From Ruminococcus sp. AF41-9 (GTDB lineage: Bacteria > Bacillota > Clostridia > Lachnospirales > Lachnospiraceae), in contig NZ_QUDO01000006.1 of the NCBI RefSeq assembly GCF_003477525.1, positions 62,001 to 126,000 on the forward strand: 64,000 nt of DNA, written 5' to 3'. Position 1 is the first letter of the stretch. Each line of letters opens with the position of its first letter. The notes under the pieces were generated by a model, which had not been told where the DNA came from, searched no databases, and worked only from the letters and a program-made list of their open reading frames with translations. This document shows positions 27,326 through 37,893 of the stretch, piece by piece. The translations under genes and the position numbers were made by a program.

Positions 27326-30300
27326 ATACATCACCTCCTTTGCTTTTGTATATGTCTCTATTCATTAACCTTACCGTTATACTCCAAAAATGCATTATAA
27401 ATCCAATCTGAAAGGTATATGGGTTCAAATACAGCTTTCTTTTTTCATCTCGGATTCTTTTTCTTAATGATGGAATCACTTCAAATTCTATCATATCTTC
27501 AGGGTTTTCCCCTTTTGATTCTTTGATCAGTTTTTTTAGAGGAACTAGCAATTCTTTCTGTTCTTCTTCAGAATAATCTTCCGGATATTTTCCTTCCAAT
27601 GCATAATCAAACAGCTGAAGAGCAAGTGTCCTGTCAAATAAATCATGATTTCGCTGATTATAAAAGTTATCAAGGCAATTTTTGCAAGACCTTGAACATG
27701 TACATTCTGAAAGGATCTCTCTTGTCCGAATCATTACATCATCAAGAACTCCTTCTTCACCCATCAGAGAAGAATAACCGGCACCGCTGGTAAGGTTGTC
27801 GTAAAAGAACATTTCAATATGAGCTTCTCCGTTATCTTCATATCTTGTTCTCCATCCGCCGTTGATTTCATTATAGTCAATATCTAAGGAAAGAGAAACC
27901 GCTTTTTTCATTGCTTCATGAAGCGTCGTAGCAGCAGCTCTTAAAATACTCCTTTCTTCATTGTCATATCTTGACACTAATTTTTCAGAATCATACTTGA
28001 TATCAAGCATAAACATGTCTGTAAGAAATTCGTATCCCAAATAAATATTGGTAGCCACCGTTCCTTCATGCTTGCAGATATAACGGTCGTGATAAGGTTG
28101 AGAAAAATGGTATTCCCCCGTTGAAATTGGTGATGCAACTTCTGCACCACCACATTTTTTACAAATGTTGAAACCATTTTTCTTCTTACCCATATTTACA
28201 GTAAGAACATGATGATCCTCCAACTTTGCGAAACGAATACGACTCTTTTTATACGTCTTCATTTCAGTTTCTTTTGGTACATAAGAATAATACGGTGCTT
28301 CAGCGTATGTTTTTTCTTCTTCTTCATCTTCATACTTTACAGGATCGCCCTTTACAGGAGCAAAGCCCCATGGTTTGATCATCGTGCGATGTTCGACACG
28401 TGCATGGCAGTATGGACATTCTGTATATATTTCCTGTGCCTCTCCAAACCAATTGCATTCCGAACAAACAATAATGTCTTTTTTATAATCCTTGCTGTTA
28501 AAATAGTATTCAGCCTGATTCTGTTCGTAATCTCTCGGTCTTGGATTAGAATACAAACCTCCACTTTTATATATTTTTTTATCAATCGTGATAAAACGAC
28601 CCGGAGCATATTCGCTTATTGCAACAGCAATATCTCTTTCTGGTGCATATTTGATGTCCTTAGGAGCTCTTCTTCCGCGTTCTGAATCCGTTTCCACACA
28701 GAATCTTACCACATTCTTAGGGAACGAATATGACGGGATAAATCCTTCTGAATAAAAAACATCAAATGCAGATGTTTCTTTGTCGCCGTTAAAATATTCA
28801 TTTCTTTTTCCTTCTGCGAGCACCATGTCACGGATTTTGCAGATTTTTTCGATCGTTTCATCCACTGGGAAATCAAGGTTTTCGCAGTGCTCAATAAATA
28901 AGTCAACATAGTTTTCACAGAAAGAAACAATCCCTACTTCTTCAATGCTGTCATAAAGGCTCTTCATCTTCTTCGTTGACATAAAACTATTCAACGCTTT
29001 CATATTAAAATGACGCTGCTCGATTTTCGGATTTGATCTGTCAATCCATGGTTTTCTTGGCGCACCAGAGATCATCTCGTCAGGGTGCCTGAAATAGTGA
29101 CTGTCATGAACGCCGCCAAAAGCATATGTTACGATAGTGGAAATGCCAGAATTCTTTCGACCGGCACGACCTGCTCTCTGCTGATAATTCTCTCTCATCG
29201 GAGGAATATTTCTTAATCCTACAGCAGTTAGCGAACCAATATCAATACCAACTTCCATTGTTGTAGTACAACTTAAAACATCTATAGAATTTTCACCCGA
29301 TTCTCCAGCATCAATGTCCTGAAAACGAATCTCATAATCTTCTGTTCTGCTCAATATATCACTGGTTGTTTCCTTATGTGACAACTGTGCTGTATGCTCT
29401 TCAGTATCGATTGTGTGAATCCGCTCCGCTCCTTCGATTGCATCAATAACAGGCTTTCTCCAAAAATCAAATCTTGAAAGATCATCATTCGTGATCGTAT
29501 GAAGATTTTTAGATTTAAAACAGGAACCACAGGTATCACCAATCTTATATGGAGAGATCTTACCACATCTTTCGCATCTGTACCAATTGAATTCTTTGTC
29601 AGTAATGACGATCTTAACTGCGTCGAGTTTTAGATAATATCGCTGATTAGTTCCCGGCCCAAAAAAGCTACTTTTGATACATTTCAAAAGGTCTTCCATT
29701 TTTTTATCACTGAAACCTGTCGTATTTTTGATTATGTTGATAAACTCTTTATCAATCGATGTCATAAAATCGGCTCCAAGCCCAAATTTAAGTATCTTGC
29801 TACGACCAGGGAGATTTTTTCTAATTTCATCATCAATAACATTTCCTAAAGCAGCATTATCATCCATAACATCCCAAAAAAGAAGAACCAAAATAGAGTG
29901 TAAAAGTTCTTTGTCAATTTCAATATCATAATCTTCTTCGAGTTCATAGATGCATTCTTCAAGCACACCATCCATAGGACCAAGGAAACCGAGGCCGATA
30001 TCCTTGAAGGAGCGAGGACTTTCCGTAAAGAACGTCAAAAGCTGTTCATAATAATCGTATGGCAGCGGTTCAAAATTCTCCCTCGTTATGTCTCTTCCTT
30101 TTCTTAGTCGCTTTTCTATTTTCTCGCGATGAACGAGGAAAATCCCAGCGCTTTCACTAGTAAAAAAGTCCAATTTCTGTTCAACACATACAGCTAAGAA
30201 TGTATTGTAAAGTTCTTTTAGGGAATGCTCTTTTCCATCTGTTGCCAGTTTTTTAGATGCAAGCATGATTGCCTGACGGAAACCATCTGCATCAGACGAT

Positions 30301-32546
30301 TTTGACAGATCAAGGGCAAGTTTAGCTGCATTCTGTCGCGAATCAGAAAATAGAAGTACTTTTTTACCTTCATTTATCAGTTGCTCATCTCTTGCTGGTT
30401 GGAGTTCAAACTGTGCTTTTGTAAGGTTGTAAAATGGAATATTCCCCTTTGTTGCCAAATCTGTTGGCTTCTTTAACGGCATGTTTTTTTTACATTTTGG
30501 ACACTTTCCAAACATAAAGCGGTCATTTTTTTCATCATAATCCGGATACAAAACCTTTAACAGAGAATCATCCCCATTATAATTAAGGTATAGTTTACCC
30601 GTAATCGGATCAAGATATGCCGGTTTGTCTTTCCCCTCAAGTTCATAGTCATCCGGACAAATATACAAAAGCATCTCTGTCAACTCATTTGCCCCTCCAT
30701 GAAGGCCTTTATTCGGAAACACATACCAGTATCCAGTACCCTCAAGTTTTTGCACGTACACCTTAAAATACAGAGCACCGCACTTTACATGGTTTACCAA
30801 TTCATACATTCTTCCTCCACATTTACATTTATATCGAGGAACAGAAACAACCTTGCCGAGAGGAAGTTTTTCTTGTTCAGAATACTTTTTCCCATCACAG
30901 CTGCAATGTGGATTAGAACAAGCATATAGTCCTTGAATTCCACGAACAAACATATGAAGTCTTACAGGAAAAAGAATTTCATCATCCTTTTTTGCAAGAG
31001 AAACTATCACAAGCAATGCATCAAATGCATCTGCGCCTTTTTCATCATTGCCAAATACTTCTTCTTTTAATACAGAATACGATTTTGCTCCTTCTCTGCA
31101 AAGTTCATGCAGCCGTACAAAAGCTTGATAATCAGGAAGATTATCATACAGCCATGCTTGGGCTTCTTCCGTAGAAATATCACTGGAAAGATCCACATGA
31201 AAAACGCTATGAGCAAAAGCTCTTACTCGATCGCTGATCTCTGTTTCAGTCACCTGACTTGTTCCGATTGCCGCAAGCGATGCAGCATCAGTCATAACTT
31301 TATACTCTGTACGTATAGCTTCACGCTTACCAAATAACTTCACACATTCAGAATACTTTTTCCCAGTAAGTCCGTTAAAGAAGTCAGAAATCGCCTCTTC
31401 ATCCCCTTCAGGCATACTCGCAGTGGTAAGAATAAACTGAACTTTATCAAGAGAGAGTCCAAGACGTGAGAACAGTCGGTCTAATAATAGCGCAATTTCC
31501 CCACCTGAAGACCCTCTGTACATATGTGCTTCATCAAGCACGATAAGAAGTCTGTTTTCTTCTGATTTTTCGAGCCACTCTTTTGTATTATCCCAGATAC
31601 CAGACTCCATCTGGCGCATCAGCATATATTCAAGCATGGAATAGTTTGTAATCAGAATATCAGGGGTATTCCCCTGCATTTCAAATCTTGTGATATATTC
31701 AGCATCAAAAGGCCCTGGCTGATGAATACCGTTTTCAAGATTTTCAATAAATTTTCTAAGTCCTTCTTCGCCACCATTTCTGGCAGGATATTTATTGATG
31801 CTCTTGTAACCATTAATTCTTCTAATCTGCTTTTTCTGATCTTCTTCTGATGTTGATTCATCAATAAGATAGTGCTCACGGTACTTTTCTGCAAGTTCTA
31901 TATTCTTTTTATTCTTTGGTTCTCCTGAATATGGAGTTCTACCGGTGTACATTCCAAAATGGGGAATGCGTTCTGCATTTGAAGAAGATGTAAAAATCTC
32001 TTTAAAAATGTTAGAACCCATGATTTTTCTGAATCTTGCCAATTGGTCAGATACAAGTGCATTCATCGGGTAAATAATGAGTGTTCTGACTGCTGGAAGC
32101 TTGAAATCATCTGGCCTGTTTAATGATTCTTCTATAGCCCGAGAAATGATCGGCCACAAAAAACATTCTGTTTTACCAGAACCAGTACCTGTAGATACAA
32201 ACAAGTCTCTTCCGTTCATTGCCCCTTCAAGAGCTTTAACCTGATGCTCAAAAGGCGTGGAGTAAATACCAAGTTTCGCTTCAACAAGTTTAAGCAGAAC
32301 CTCTTTCACATTGTCCGGTATTTCTGCATCCCTGATTCCATCGTTTACTTTTCGATAAGAAGAAGATGTTTCGATATAAGGTTCTTTTGCAATATTAATT
32401 TCTTCAGGGCACATTTCTCCTAAGATATCATTTGCATACAAAAGAAGCGTCTCACTGTTCGCCAGATAATCAGATTTAATATAATTTGCTAATCGATCTC
32501 TGATTGTTTGATAGTACTGTTGTACAGCATTTGTGTTTCTATCCAT
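27255..32546 (-). CDS. giant DEAH helicase with DUF1998 (DruE / DrmA-DrmB-like)
   Basis: The protein has about 1,750 residues. Residues about 118-126 are Walker A (STGTGSGKT), 338-341 are DEAH, and QRAGRAGR (motif VI) is near residue 1120. The C-terminal part is a DUF1998/MrfA-type domain with Cys clusters, including [10 protein letters not shown]. At least five further CxxC zinc-ribbon pairs are spread through the middle. Such single-chain helicase-DUF1998 proteins of 1,800-2,100 residues define Druantia (DruE); in DISARM the two parts are separate DrmA and DrmB. The start at 32546 (ATGGATAG) overlaps the previous stop. The written frame ends at 27255 after a likely one-base loss at 27440-27445; restoring it ends the gene at 27358. 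Confidence 0.92.
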   Translation of the reverse strand: MDRNTNAVQQYYQTIRDRLANYIKSDYLANSETLLLYANDILGEMCPEEINIAKEPYIETSSSYRKVNDGIRDAEIPDNVKEVLLKLVEAKLGIYSTPFEHQVKALEGAMNGRDLFVSTGTGSGKTECFLWPIISRAIEESLNRPDDFKLPAVRTLIIYPMNALVSDQLARFRKIMGSNIFKEIFTSSSNAERIPHFGMYTGRTPYSGEPKNKKNIELAEKYREHYLIDESTSEEDQKKQIRRINGYKSINKYPARNGGEEGLRKFIENLENGIHQPGPFDAEYITRFEMQGNTPDILITNYSMLEYMLMRQMESGIWDNTKEWLEKSEENRLLIVLDEAHMYRGSSGGEIALLLDRLFSRLGLSLDKVQFILTTASMPEGDEEAISDFFNGLTGKKYSECVKLFGKREAIRTEYKVMTDAASLAAIGTSQVTETEISDRVRAFAHSVFHVDLSSDISTEEAQAWLYDNLPDYQAFVRLHELCREGAKSYSVLKEEVFGNDEKGADAFDALLVIVSLAKKDDEILFPVRLHMFVRGIQGLYACSNPHCSCDGKKYSEQEKLPLGKVVSVPRYKCKCGGRMYELVNHVKCGALYFKVYVQKLEGTGYWYVFPNKGLHGGANELTEMLLYICPDDYELEGKDKPAYLDPITGKLYLNYNGDDSLLKVLYPDYDEKNDRFMFGKCPKCKKNMPLKKPTDLATKGNIPFYNLTKAQFELQPARDEQLINEGKKVLLFSDSRQNAAKLALDLSKSSDADGFRQAIMLASKKLATDGKEHSLKELYNTFLAVCVEQKLDFFTSESAGIFLVHREKIEKRLRKGRDITRENFEPLPYDYYEQLLTFFTESPRSFKDIGLGFLGPMDGVLEECIYELEEDYDIEIDKELLHSILVLLFWDVMDDNAALGNVIDDEIRKNLPGRSKILKFGLGADFMTSIDKEFINIIKNTTGFSDKKMEDLLKCIKSSFFGPGTNQRYYLKLDAVKIVITDKEFNWYRCERCGKISPYKIGDTCGSCFKSKNLHTITNDDLSRFDFWRKPVIDAIEGAERIHTIDTEEHTAQLSHKETTSDILSRTEDYEIRFQDIDAGESGENSIDVLSCTTTMEVGIDIGSLTAVGLRNIPPMRENYQQRAGRAGRKNSGISTIVTYAFGGVHDSHYFRHPDEMISGAPRKPWIDRSNPKIEQRHFNMKALNSFMSTKKMKSLYDSIEEVGIVSFCENYVDLFIEHCENLDFPVDETIEKICKIRDMVLAEGKRNEYFNGDKETSAFDVFYSEGFIPSYSFPKNVVRFCVETDSERGRRAPKDIKYAPERDIAVAISEYAPGRFITIDKKIYKSGGLYSNPRPRDYEQNQAEYYFNSKDYKKDIIVCSECNWFGEAQEIYTECPYCHARVEHRTMIKPWGFAPVKGDPVKYEDEEEEKTYAEAPYYSYVPKETEMKTYKKSRIRFAKLEDHHVLTVNMGKKKNGFNICKKCGGAEVASPISTGEYHFSQPYHDRYICKHEGTVATNIYLGYEFLTDMFMLDIKYDSEKLVSRYDNEERSILRAAATTLHEAMKKAVSLSLDIDYNEINGGWRTRYEDNGEAHIEMFFYDNLTSGAGYSSLMGEEGVLDDVMIRTREILSECTCSRSCKNCLDNFYNQRNHDLFDRTLALQLFDYALEGKYPEDYSEEEQKELLVPLKKLIKESKGENPEDMIEFEVIPSLRKRIRDEKRKLYLNPYTFQIGFIMHFWSITVRLMNRDIYKSKGGDVYVLFAIKVSRRERKISFFYGVYD
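27440..27445 (-). other. apparent one-base deletion in an A-run near the helicase 3' end
   Basis: The minus strand reads GATGAAAAAAGAAAG with six A. Seven A would continue the frame as [20 protein letters not shown] and stop at TAG (27358), just before the methyltransferase ribosome binding site. With six A the protein gains an unrelated tail that runs 70 bases into the methyltransferase gene. Confidence 0.75.
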
Positions 32547-33555
32547 AAAATTCACCATTTCTTGCAGTAAATCCAATTGCGCCAAGGACTTTTGCAACCT
32601 GTTCCGTTAATTTGTTACGAATAATAAAATTATTCCGATCTGTAAATTTGTTTTTTGGCCATGCATTCATGAGAAGATAATAATATTCTCTATTGGGGAG
32701 CTGACCAAGAACGCGTATATGCGAGTATTCCTCATCAATCGGACATATAAGGAGATGCATTGGATTGTCGTAATGCTTTTTTAATGCTATATATTTTCTG
32801 CGGAATTCTGCGCCTGTAAGTGCATCAAGATCATCCGTATTCTTATCATCTGCAAAGAGATATGTTCCGTTCTCTTTTCTTATGACTCTATAATATAGTC
32901 CTAAAGCAATATTTCGTGCCATCGTAATATCTGACTTCATTCGTCTGTGCCAGGAACTGGATACATTGCCATAGTAATATGGGTTAAAGAATTCAAGATC
33001 ATCTAAATTGATGTCTTTGGTATCAAAATCGCACTCATCAAAAACAACGTTCAAATATTCATCAGGAGTAAGGCTGTCGCGAACAAGAAATTCATTAAGC
33101 GATATTTCCAAAATGCTTCTGTCTATATGTATACCGAGACCATTAATTGTATAACTTTCCTCTGGAACCCCTAGATATAGGTATAACTTGTCGGAAAACC
33201 GAACTGTCTCTTTGCTGTTGTTTAAAATATTTCTGTTATTTTCCTTGGTAAGCAAATATCCGGTCTGTTCATAGAGATTGCGAATGAAGACAGCAATATC
33301 TATATATTTAGAAACAAACATGTACGGTCTTGTTTCCGGACAAAGGGCTACGTATTTATCTAATAGATTATGTAGCAATATACTTTGGGCACTTTTGCTG
33401 ATTCCCTTCTCATGCTCTTTTTCGGTTAGTGCCGATTTTAGGCACCATTGACCTAAGGCAGAATAGATAACCCTGAATTCGAAGGACGCATCCTCTTCAT
33501 TCATATATGGCCGGATGCCCATATCGGATGCCATAATTTCAATTAATCTGTTCAT
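32539..33555 (-). CDS. unknown protein of the helicase-methyltransferase operon
   Basis: I do not recognise a family in this 338-residue soluble protein. The N-terminal half is helical, the middle contains an acidic stretch ([19 protein letters not shown]) and the C-terminal third is mixed alpha/beta ([20 protein letters not shown], then WPKNKF). It starts at the ATG at 33555 inside TAATG, sharing a base with the stop of the upstream gene, and GAGGTGG lies eight bases before. Its own stop overlaps the helicase start. Tight coupling on both sides says it works with the helicase in a fixed ratio, perhaps as an adaptor. Confidence 0.85.
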   Translation of the reverse strand: MNRLIEIMASDMGIRPYMNEEDASFEFRVIYSALGQWCLKSALTEKEHEKGISKSAQSILLHNLLDKYVALCPETRPYMFVSKYIDIAVFIRNLYEQTGYLLTKENNRNILNNSKETVRFSDKLYLYLGVPEESYTINGLGIHIDRSILEISLNEFLVRDSLTPDEYLNVVFDECDFDTKDINLDDLEFFNPYYYGNVSSSWHRRMKSDITMARNIALGLYYRVIRKENGTYLFADDKNTDDLDALTGAEFRRKYIALKKHYDNPMHLLICPIDEEYSHIRVLGQLPNREYYYLLMNAWPKNKFTDRNNFIIRNKLTEQVAKVLGAIGFTARNGEFYG

Positions 33556-35462
33556 TATCCAAACCACCTCATTATTATATCTTTCTTTAAGCAGCGTCCA
33601 GTTTCTCCTGCGTATCTCTGAAGGCGTTTAGAACAGTTGTATGGATTCTTTCCGATAACCTTTGCTACATACGGAAGAAGTGTAAACATCAACATCTCGT
33701 TCAAATGATTCTCATTCTCAATCATGCTTGCCATCGCTACAGCTGCAGATTCTTCTACTCCACACTCACAAGCAATATCCCTGAATATCTTCTGCAGACG
33801 AAAATCTGGATTGACAATGCCTTTGTACGCAAATGGCTTTTCCTTTATTTCTGAAGGATTTTCCGTAATATCTTTGATTTTTAATAAAGAACTAAATTCA
33901 TCTGCGTTGATAAAATGAACATGTGATAGTATCTCATTTGGTACAAAAGTCAGCGTTCTGTCAAACATATATGTAAGTATGATGATTTTGTTCCGGTGCT
34001 GCTCAAGTACCGGAATGAGTTCCATTACATTACAGTTTCCTACAAAGCCATCCAAACACACAACTCTGTCTGGTGTTTTAGTTAGAAACTCATCAATGAT
34101 TTGTATATTAGCGCCTTCTGAACAAAGTAAACGTGCCGCAATTGGTACGCCATAAAGCGTATTTGAAAGAGAATTAGCAAGATTTATTCCAGGACCTCTT
34201 TTAATCAGTACAGGAACACCCTGAAAAAATACTTTTTCAAGATAACAAAGGAAGTCTACTGAACCATCTTCGTTTTGATCGAATCCAATATTTTCAAGGT
34301 TATGGCAGAAATATTCGTCAAAATCATCCATGTTTTCAGGACACATTGGCATATATCGTTCACTATCATGATATCTCTTTGAGATAGTTTTTACAGCAAT
34401 GCTGATATCTTCCTGATCATCGGTTGTTTTCATGATCTCAGCCTCCGTGGCTTGAGCTTTCATTTCAGTACGAACAGACGCTAACTGCTCTTTGTATTGT
34501 TTTTCTTTTATTAATTCCTGCTCAAGAGCTTCTTTAAGAGCCTTAATCTGCTTTTTGTCAGCATCTTTCTCTGTTAATAACGTAGCTCTTTCTGCTTTGA
34601 AAGTAAAAATCTGCTTCTCACGATTTCGTACTTGATTTTTCCAAGTCTGAATATCTTCTTCGGCAAAAGCAAGTTTAGATTTCAGTTCTGAAAGATTCGC
34701 TAAATACTCTTCCTCCTGAACAGATTGTTCGTCAATTCTTTTAGTCAAGACTTCGATTTTCTGCTGCATCTCTGATGTTTTCCAGATTTCGTCTTCTTTT
34801 GTCTTTTTTAGTTCAGCTTCATATTTTTCAGCTCTTTCTCTTGCTTTTTTGTACTTTTCCTGTTCTTCTTCCAGTAAACAAGAACTTTGTTCCAGTTTTT
34901 CTTTCAGTTCTTTTTTACATCTATTAAATTCTTCCGCTTTTTTCTGTTCGTCAACGACCTGCTGTTCAAGCTCTTTTTTATTTTCAGAAAGTACTTTTAT
35001 TTGATTCTTTATTGAATGCAGTTCTTCCTTTTCTTTATTTCTGTAGCCTGCTTCAAAAGATACTGCAGAACTTAATACTTTAAGATAATCTTCTGATTTT
35101 TCTTCTTCCTTTATTTTAAAGAAAAGAGCCACATTCTCGGAAAAATACGAATGCGACAGAACATTTATGTAAGCAGCATCCTGGTTAAGGCCTTCTTCTT
35201 TGGCTTTTGCTAATTCTTCATCAATTTCTTTAATCCATCTGTCAATATGTTTGATCAAATAAGTTGAAACAAAATCCCTTGTCCGAAATTCATAAAGTGT
35301 ACGAGACACCATTTCTTTGGTGAGAGATTTCACACGAAAACCGGGTCTCAATTTAGCAAATTCCTTTGGATATCTTTTAAAATATGAAGTTGTCTCCTGA
35401 TATGGGATAGCAGAACACACATATCTTATATCTTCTTCTGTAAGATCTATTAAATAATTCAA
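33555..35462 (-). CDS. coiled-coil protein with a degenerate AAA-like domain
   Basis: The 635 residues fall into three parts. Residues 1-110 are a helical domain. Residues about 110-345 are a long charged coiled coil. Residues about 380-635 resemble a AAA ATPase in layout: VPVLIKRGPGINLANSL at the Walker A place without the GKT/S, RVVCLDGF at the Walker B place, and KIIILTYMFDR like sensor 1. ATP hydrolysis is therefore unlikely. It starts with TTG at 35462 overlapping the previous TGA, with AAGGAG at good spacing. It may form a scaffold or sensor for the helicase; that is inference. I know no named family. Confidence 0.82.
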   Translation of the reverse strand: MNYLIDLTEEDIRYVCSAIPYQETTSYFKRYPKEFAKLRPGFRVKSLTKEMVSRTLYEFRTRDFVSTYLIKHIDRWIKEIDEELAKAKEEGLNQDAAYINVLSHSYFSENVALFFKIKEEEKSEDYLKVLSSAVSFEAGYRNKEKEELHSIKNQIKVLSENKKELEQQVVDEQKKAEEFNRCKKELKEKLEQSSCLLEEEQEKYKKARERAEKYEAELKKTKEDEIWKTSEMQQKIEVLTKRIDEQSVQEEEYLANLSELKSKLAFAEEDIQTWKNQVRNREKQIFTFKAERATLLTEKDADKKQIKALKEALEQELIKEKQYKEQLASVRTEMKAQATEAEIMKTTDDQEDISIAVKTISKRYHDSERYMPMCPENMDDFDEYFCHNLENIGFDQNEDGSVDFLCYLEKVFFQGVPVLIKRGPGINLANSLSNTLYGVPIAARLLCSEGANIQIIDEFLTKTPDRVVCLDGFVGNCNVMELIPVLEQHRNKIIILTYMFDRTLTFVPNEILSHVHFINADEFSSLLKIKDITENPSEIKEKPFAYKGIVNPDFRLQKIFRDIACECGVEESAAVAMASMIENENHLNEMLMFTLLPYVAKVIGKNPYNCSKRLQRYAGETGRCLKKDIIMRWFG

Positions 35463-36898
35463 ATCAGACTCTCCTTAATGTACTTCTTGATGACCGTGTT
35501 GATCTGTCCGCTCCTATAACAGTTTTCCAAATAGAGCAAAATTGTTTCATCCGCAACAATCTCCATGAAATCATCTGGTTCAAACGGTTCTGACTGAGGA
35601 TGATATTTTACAATATCGTTTATCAATTTCTTTTTATCAGTTGTTTTATTTGAAGTTGCCAATACAATAACACGAACATGTCCGTTTTTATACCCGAGAA
35701 TGTGATTTGTTTCAGAAAGGTATGCCTTCGATCCAGCAACCAGACGATCACATCCATTCTTATCAAATATAAAATAGTCATATGTATCCGGAACAATGTA
35801 TTTATCAGCGTGAATAATCTCAGGTTCTTCGTAAGTTGAATCCAAAATCGTTTTCTCATCCTTCACGATCCTACACTGAATATTCTTTTCGCAAATAGTT
35901 ACTCTTTGATTAAAAGTGAGTTCATATACATCAGGACATACTTTTTTAACATCCATCCCGTTGGCATCAATATTTCCGTGAGGAATCAATTCAAAACTTG
36001 GTAATATAAAAACATTATCTGATTTAATAATCACATCCTCGTCTCTCGTATATACAGGAGGCCATAGAATATCCATAGACTCCGATTTCTCCACCCGAAA
36101 TTCTTGTTTCTGAAAAAAGATTTTCGCAGAATAATCGGCAGAATAAATAACAAACCGTACAGCGAAAAATTGTCTGCCTTGTGTGAAAAATTTAAAAGGT
36201 TCACCATCTATCTCTGTGCTCTGCAGAGCAATTAAATCTTTAATGTTATCCTCGTTTTCAGAAATTGCTAAGTACCAATAATTTGTATACAAGATGTCGG
36301 ATACGATTCGTTTGTAATGGTTACTGGACTGACTTATCCTGTAAATATTCAACTTACTGTTTCGTTTCAGTACATTCTCACATAATGTTTTTGTACTTTC
36401 AGCATTAAATGAAACGTAATAATCGTTGGAGTATTCTGAAATTGTGTAATAATTTCCGGTATCAGGTATAAGGTTACCTCTGTTAATCGGCATACTAAAA
36501 AATGCCGGCGCATTATATTTTGTATGTAAAGAGAATTGCCCGCCATTTTCTGCATAGTTGCTGATATCTTTATCTGAAAGCGTCAGCGAAATCTCAAAAG
36601 TCATGTGGTCGATATTGAAGCAAAAGCCAATACTGTCCATAGTATGTTTTCTTATAGATACATAGTGTTCTAATGCACCCGGCTGTCCAAGATAACGCTC
36701 ACATTCAATATCATTATTTCCTCTTCTATGACGAAAGTGAGGCGATTTCTCGCTACTTTCAGCCGCAGCAAGGAATACTTCTTCTCCACAACATAAACAT
36801 TGATATCTAAACTGTGTACCATACAATGGTTCTATAGATTTTGAAAGTTCCAACGCATCAACTTCTCGCTGAAACACAGAGTCAAATGCTTTATCCAT
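35459..36898 (-). CDS. protein with N-terminal CoiA-like zinc domain, unknown
   Basis: Residues 30-70 resemble the zinc finger of competence protein CoiA: YQCLCCGEEVFLAAA with Cys at 34, 36 and 37, then PHFRHRRG and a following Cys-Glu pair (IECERYLG). The remaining 400 residues are beta-rich with no motif I can name, and the tail is helical. CoiA-like domains often accompany nuclease domains; no PD-(D/E)XK core is evident here. AGGAG lies before the ATG. It is the second gene of the operon and overlaps the next by four bases. A nucleic acid-binding sensor is possible. Confidence 0.8.
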   Translation of the reverse strand: MDKAFDSVFQREVDALELSKSIEPLYGTQFRYQCLCCGEEVFLAAAESSEKSPHFRHRRGNNDIECERYLGQPGALEHYVSIRKHTMDSIGFCFNIDHMTFEISLTLSDKDISNYAENGGQFSLHTKYNAPAFFSMPINRGNLIPDTGNYYTISEYSNDYYVSFNAESTKTLCENVLKRNSKLNIYRISQSSNHYKRIVSDILYTNYWYLAISENEDNIKDLIALQSTEIDGEPFKFFTQGRQFFAVRFVIYSADYSAKIFFQKQEFRVEKSESMDILWPPVYTRDEDVIIKSDNVFILPSFELIPHGNIDANGMDVKKVCPDVYELTFNQRVTICEKNIQCRIVKDEKTILDSTYEEPEIIHADKYIVPDTYDYFIFDKNGCDRLVAGSKAYLSETNHILGYKNGHVRVIVLATSNKTTDKKKLINDIVKYHPQSEPFEPDDFMEIVADETILLYLENCYRSGQINTVIKKYIKESLI

Positions 36899-36928
36899 AT
36901 AAATAAAACTCCTACTGGTTAATAATAG

Positions 36929-37126
36929 TTATTGTTTCTTTTTTAACTTAATATACCGTCCGCTTTTTATCCTACCGTCTTTAGGTTTTTCTGCATCTGC
37001 AGGCACCGCCCAATAGTTTCCGATACGCATTACTCCTGGAATTTTTTTCTCTATACACATCTTTTGTATTCTTCTTGATGATATACCCCATTTTTGAGCA
37101 ATCTGAGTTGTTGATAAATATTCCAT
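36929..37126 (-). CDS. small excisionase-like helix-turn-helix protein
   Basis: The 65-residue protein is a winged helix-turn-helix of the MerR/excisionase type: YLSTTQIAQKWGISSRRIQK, then the wing IPGVMRIGNYWAVP. The tail is very basic. I use the ATG at 37126 because GGGAGG lies before it; the frame from 37153 does not have one. It is the first gene of the defence-like operon, 30 bases before the CoiA-like gene, and about 45 bases after a near-consensus promoter. Autoregulation of the operon is likely. Confidence 0.8.
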   Translation of the reverse strand: MEYLSTTQIAQKWGISSRRIQKMCIEKKIPGVMRIGNYWAVPADAEKPKDGRIKSGRYIKLKKKQ

Positions 37127-37169
37127 ACGGCCTCCCAACATCATTTTATACAAAAATATATTATATTAA

Positions 37170-37198
37170 ATTATAACCCGAACAGCGAACTTTATCAA
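37170..37198 (-). promoter_or_regulatory. promoter of the helicase-methyltransferase operon
   Basis: TTGATA and TATAAT are separated by exactly 17 bases. The spacer holds a direct repeat GTTCGCTGTTCG, a possible binding site for the HTH protein encoded first. Confidence 0.75.
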
Positions 37199-37298
37199 CC
37201 TAATGCTGTTTAGGAATCTCGGTCCTAAAATATATTCGTTTCTTTTTATTGACTTTTTGCTACTATGGGGGTACAATCATAACTAAGAAATGGGTTTT

Positions 37299-37640
37299 TT
37301 ACTGAGTAATGTCTTCGGACTGGAAAAGGGTGCTCGTTTCTTTTTTTATGTTCATTATATCATATAGATACATTTTACCATCTTTTGCATGTCGAATAAC
37401 CATTATTACATTAAAAACATTATATCTTTCAATTTCCCCAACTTCATTAAACACTGGCAAAGCAAATCTTGACTCGTAACGATACCAGCTATACATTGCA
37501 TCTATTTGCTTTGAAACCTACTCCCCAATAGCCCAATCTAATTCAATGATTATGGAATTAACCTGATATTCAGCTTTCTGCATTGCAGAAACAGCTTTCC
37601 AAAAACAACGATAATCAATAGCATTTAACGGCACTCCCAT
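37299..37640 (-). pseudogene. conjugative-element protein C-terminus, interrupted by an amber codon
   Basis: A single reading frame runs from an ATG at 37640 through a TAG at 37518-37520 and on to a stop at 37299. Before the TAG it reads MGVPLNAIDYRCFWKAVSAM and on; after it come RFALPVFNEVGEIERYNVF and DGKMYLYDIMNIKKE, a pattern I associate with C-termini of large proteins of conjugative elements. The ATG overlaps the upstream stop (TGATG), so the first 40 codons could still be translated. A second, more decayed copy of the LYD..NIKK end lies at 41530-41625. Confidence 0.5.
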
Positions 37641-37864
37641 CAATTCGTAAGTGCCACTTTTTCCAACTTATTATTCACATCAAGGCAAACCTTGTCCCCT
37701 TCATTGATGTTACATTCATAAAGCATGGCATCCTCTGCTTTTATCCTTATTTCTTCTCCTGAAGAATTCGTAAGCGTCACTATTGCCATGACTGGCATGC
37801 CTTTCGGTCGCTCTTCACAACCGAAGTCCAGGTCTTCCTCAATTCGTTTTACTGTGTATATCAT
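37640..37864 (-). CDS. small 74-residue protein, unknown
   Basis: I do not recognise a family. It is mostly beta with acidic patches (VKRIEEDLDFGCEERPKGMP, then ECNINEGDKVCLDVNNKLEK), resembling a small barrel. AGAGGG lies before the ATG at 37864; the frame extends upstream into the NUDIX gene without a start signal. It follows NUDIX by about 30 bases and overlaps the next frame. It is probably part of the PLD-helicase/NUDIX unit. Confidence 0.6.
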   Translation of the reverse strand: MIYTVKRIEEDLDFGCEERPKGMPVMAIVTLTNSSGEEIRIKAEDAMLYECNINEGDKVCLDVNNKLEKVALTN

Positions 37865-37893
37865 AGCAATCCCTCTAGAAATAATATTTGAAA

